Origin: Hyphomicrobiales bacterium
GTDB lineage: Bacteria > Pseudomonadota > Alphaproteobacteria > Rhizobiales > Rhizobiaceae
Direction: 5' to 3'
Assembly (NCBI GenBank): GCA_900467745.1
Contig: UBQW01000021.1
Location: 30,424 to 94,423 of the forward strand
DNA: 64,000 bases
The notes under the pieces: model-generated
The model's database searches: none
The model's input: the letters and a program-made list of their open reading frames with translations, nothing else
Told to the model about the DNA's origin: nothing
Made by a program: the position numbers and the translations under genes
Shown here: positions 62,109 to 64,000 of the stretch, piece by piece
Numbering within the stretch: position 1 is the stretch's first letter
Layout of the letters: the number at the start of each line of letters is the position of its first letter

Positions 62109-64000
62109 ATGAGCGATATTGAGGTTCCTCCGAGCGCTGTCCGAGGCATGTGGGAGGCAATTGGCCAAGCCGCCGATAATTACACAGGAAATGGGTTTCC
62201 GCCAGATGAAGCGGATGCAGCAATGCGGCAAGGGTTTCGCGACATTGATAAAGATCAGCGTGCTCGAGCTGCAACGGCTCAACTTCATGAAGATTACCCA
62301 GATGCTAATTTTGACGAGGGCAAAGCTAGAGAGCACTACTCCTCAATGTACGATGAGGAAATCAATCAGCAAGATCAAGAGTATGGATCCAACCCTCCAT
62401 TCAGACCGGTCGATCCGAATTTTGACGATGAAGCTTACGAGAAGATGCGCGACGCGTTAGGGAATGGGGACTACCTGCCTAGCGAGCCGGAGCCGGAGCC
62501 GGAGCCAGAGCCAGAGCCGGAACACAGTAGCAATGATGGATGGCCCCCATCTCTTCCATCGCTCCCGCACGATCCGCTGGTGTTGGATCTTGATGGGGAT
62601 GGCATTGAGCTCATCGCGGTTGGCTCATCAAACGCAAATTTCGACTTTGATAAAAACGGATTTGCGGAGCGCACGGGTTGGGTTTCGCCGGACGACGGCC
62701 TCCTCTTTTTAGATGAGAACGGAAACGGGATCACAGATGGAATCGACGAGCTCTTTGGTAGTCAAAGTGAAGATGGTTTCACCGAGTTGTCCAAGCATGA
62801 CAGTAACTCCGATGGCCGCATTGACAGCGCCGATGCTGACTTCGAGCAACTCCGCGTCTGGCGAGATCAAAACGGTGACGGCGTCTCAACTTCGGATGAA
62901 ATTAGAACACTGGCATCCTTGAACATCACTTCAATTGCGTTGCAAGCCGTCCAGTCGAGCGTTGTCAAAATGGGGAACGAAATTCGACAGGTGGGTTCAT
63001 TCACACTGGCAAATGGAACAGTCAACGACATTGGAGCTGTGTACTTTTCGACAAATCCGACGCTCAGCGAATGGACACCACCGAACGGTACGGTGATCCC
63101 TCACGATGTTCAGATATTGCCAGATATCCAAGGATACGGAGTCATCAAGAACCTTCACTTCGCGATGCTAAACAACGTCGACCTTCAACACGATGTCGAA
63201 GACCTAGTCGACTCTCTGGGCAATATTCGCGGCTCGGATGCAATGAATTCTTTCGCAAGCATTCTTTTCAAGTGGGCCGACGTTGACGATGTTGACAGCC
63301 AAAGCCGCGGTGCATTCGTTGACGGAAGAGAAGTTGCATTTCTCGAAAAATTCTTCGGCGCGCCTTTGAACGATTTGCCAAATAATCAGATCGGCGAGCG
63401 GTTCGGCAGGATCATTGGTTTAGACTTCGAAAAAATCGGTAGCAGTCTACTCCTGCGATTTGTTTCGGAAAGTCTCGTGACACGGGTGGTACGTGGGGAC
63501 GACCTTGAGGATATGTATTTGGATGCGCTAAGCCCATTCTTGGCTTTAGCGTATGACTTAGATACCGACAGTTTGCGTGGATCGCTGGTAGGAACGGCGA
63601 CTCTCCTATTTGATCGAATCCCTGAAGACCGACTGGAAGCAATATCTTATCTGGAGAAAGTCGTGCCACTTTTGCGCGGCGGTGTTTACGACTTTGCGAA
63701 TGGAAGTCAAGCGAACTTGGCAACCATCCTATCCGGAAGCCTTGAAAGGATATCGTCTCCCGCTTTGCGGCTGCAGGCAACGCATATGCTTACCGCTTCC
63801 CACCTCGTTTTTGGCACAAATGAAGACGATCAGGTTACCCCCCAAGTCGTGGCCGGAAGTTCCGATGCGACCGATTTAGATGATTACGTGAGCTCGGGTG
63901 CAGGAAACGATACCGTAAATGCTGGCGCTGGGAACGACATTATCAACGGCGGCCACGGAGCCGACGTGCTCACCGGAGGCGCTGGCAACGACACTTATGT
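62109..64000 (+). CDS. RTX/EF-hand calcium-binding protein, large, secreted type (partial, C-terminus off window)
   Basis: Open from ATG 62109 (GAGG nine bases upstream) to the window end, 630 codons so far. Without a Sec signal, it starts MSDIEVPPSAVRGMWEAIGQ. A run of Glu-Pro repeats (about residues 127-138) acts as a hinge. Then come EF-hand-like calcium loops: LVLDLDGDGIEL, FLDENGNGITDGIDELFG, HDSNSDGRIDSADADF, WRDQNGDGVSTSDE. Near the window end classic RTX nonapeptides begin (GAGNDTVNAGAGNDIINGG, HGADVLTGGAGNDTY). This fits FrpC-like or other type I-secreted proteins, which fold on meeting calcium outside the cell. The function of the N-terminal ~120 residues and the mid-region (~residues 320-590) is unknown. 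Confidence 0.85.
   Translation, partial: MSDIEVPPSAVRGMWEAIGQAADNYTGNGFPPDEADAAMRQGFRDIDKDQRARAATAQLHEDYPDANFDEGKAREHYSSMYDEEINQQDQEYGSNPPFRPVDPNFDDEAYEKMRDALGNGDYLPSEPEPEPEPEPEPEHSSNDGWPPSLPSLPHDPLVLDLDGDGIELIAVGSSNANFDFDKNGFAERTGWVSPDDGLLFLDENGNGITDGIDELFGSQSEDGFTELSKHDSNSDGRIDSADADFEQLRVWRDQNGDGVSTSDEIRTLASLNITSIALQAVQSSVVKMGNEIRQVGSFTLANGTVNDIGAVYFSTNPTLSEWTPPNGTVIPHDVQILPDIQGYGVIKNLHFAMLNNVDLQHDVEDLVDSLGNIRGSDAMNSFASILFKWADVDDVDSQSRGAFVDGREVAFLEKFFGAPLNDLPNNQIGERFGRIIGLDFEKIGSSLLLRFVSESLVTRVVRGDDLEDMYLDALSPFLALAYDLDTDSLRGSLVGTATLLFDRIPEDRLEAISYLEKVVPLLRGGVYDFANGSQANLATILSGSLERISSPALRLQATHMLTASHLVFGTNEDDQVTPQVVAGSSDATDLDDYVSSGAGNDTVNAGAGNDIINGGHGADVLTGGAGNDTY

Overview
The window reads as part of a large conjugative repABC plasmid from an alphaproteobacterium of the Rhizobiales (Rhizobium, Agrobacterium, Sinorhizobium or Ochrobactrum-like). 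This rests on a repABC cassette (minus strand, 47631-51368) lying head to head with a complete Ti-type trbBCDEJKLFGHI mating-pair operon (plus strand, 51670-61228), a RHE_PE00001-type helix-turn-helix protein, and many ABC and tripartite uptake systems. No rRNA, tRNA or CRISPR array was seen.

Layout. (1) 1-7215: a branched-chain-amino-acid-type ABC transporter (livF partial, livG, livM, livH, livK), a 3-hydroxyanthranilate 3,4-dioxygenase, a dihydrodipicolinate-synthase-like aldolase and a divergent LysR regulator. Together they look like an uptake-plus-degradation cassette for an aromatic amino acid or pyridine compound. (2) 7216-8626: scrap DNA with fragments of IS21-type and IS66-type transposases. 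(3) 8627-21144: a long minus-strand catabolic operon (TctC-TctB-TctA and CitMHS carboxylate transporters, Ldh-type dehydrogenase, hydroxypyruvate-isomerase-like protein, aldehyde dehydrogenase, cupin, ABM monooxygenase, AbrB/TerC chimera). It faces a GntR regulator, followed by a decayed carboxylesterase, a decayed Tat-exported lactonase and an isopropylmalate/tartrate-dehydrogenase-like gene. (4) 21372-27086: regulator/oxidoreductase pairs: HxlR/NmrA, TetR/aldo-keto reductase with two operator copies, and a broken SDR/broken AraC pair.

(5) 27629-47537 is an accessory island and the most interesting part. A minus-strand block encodes a sigma-factor-like protein, a small partner, and a 1127-aa fusion of an ImmA/IrrE-type metallopeptidase with a UvrD helicase and a Cys-cluster RecB-like nuclease. 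It is followed by a compact ubiquitin-like conjugation operon: tandem beta-grasp Ubl, E2-like, JAB/JAMM isopeptidase, E1-like, and a frameshifted Cys-containing gene. The two transcription units carry the same promoter-like element, CCAGAGG-TTTTTT-N11-CGATGAA, giving a 17-bp spacer between its two conserved boxes. This suggests one regulon, possibly driven by the island's own sigma-like protein. The operon belongs to the wider Bil/Bub class of bacterial ubiquitination-like systems; the coupling to a sigma-like factor and a protease-helicase-nuclease is the part I do not recognise as described. Around it are a phosphoribosyltransferase-like gene, a tyrosine recombinase with an 11-7-11 bp inverted repeat upstream, a HEPN protein, a PD-(D/E)XK-like protein, an unknown 533-aa protein and a nuclease-STAND ATPase.

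(6) 47631-61228 is the plasmid backbone: repC, a probable antisense ctRNA, repB, repA, a LuxR/tra-box-like palindrome, then trbB to trbI; no traI (luxI) gene lies between repA and trbB. (7) 61229-64000: a palindrome, a small exported protein, and the N-terminal part of a large RTX/EF-hand calcium-binding protein that runs off the window.
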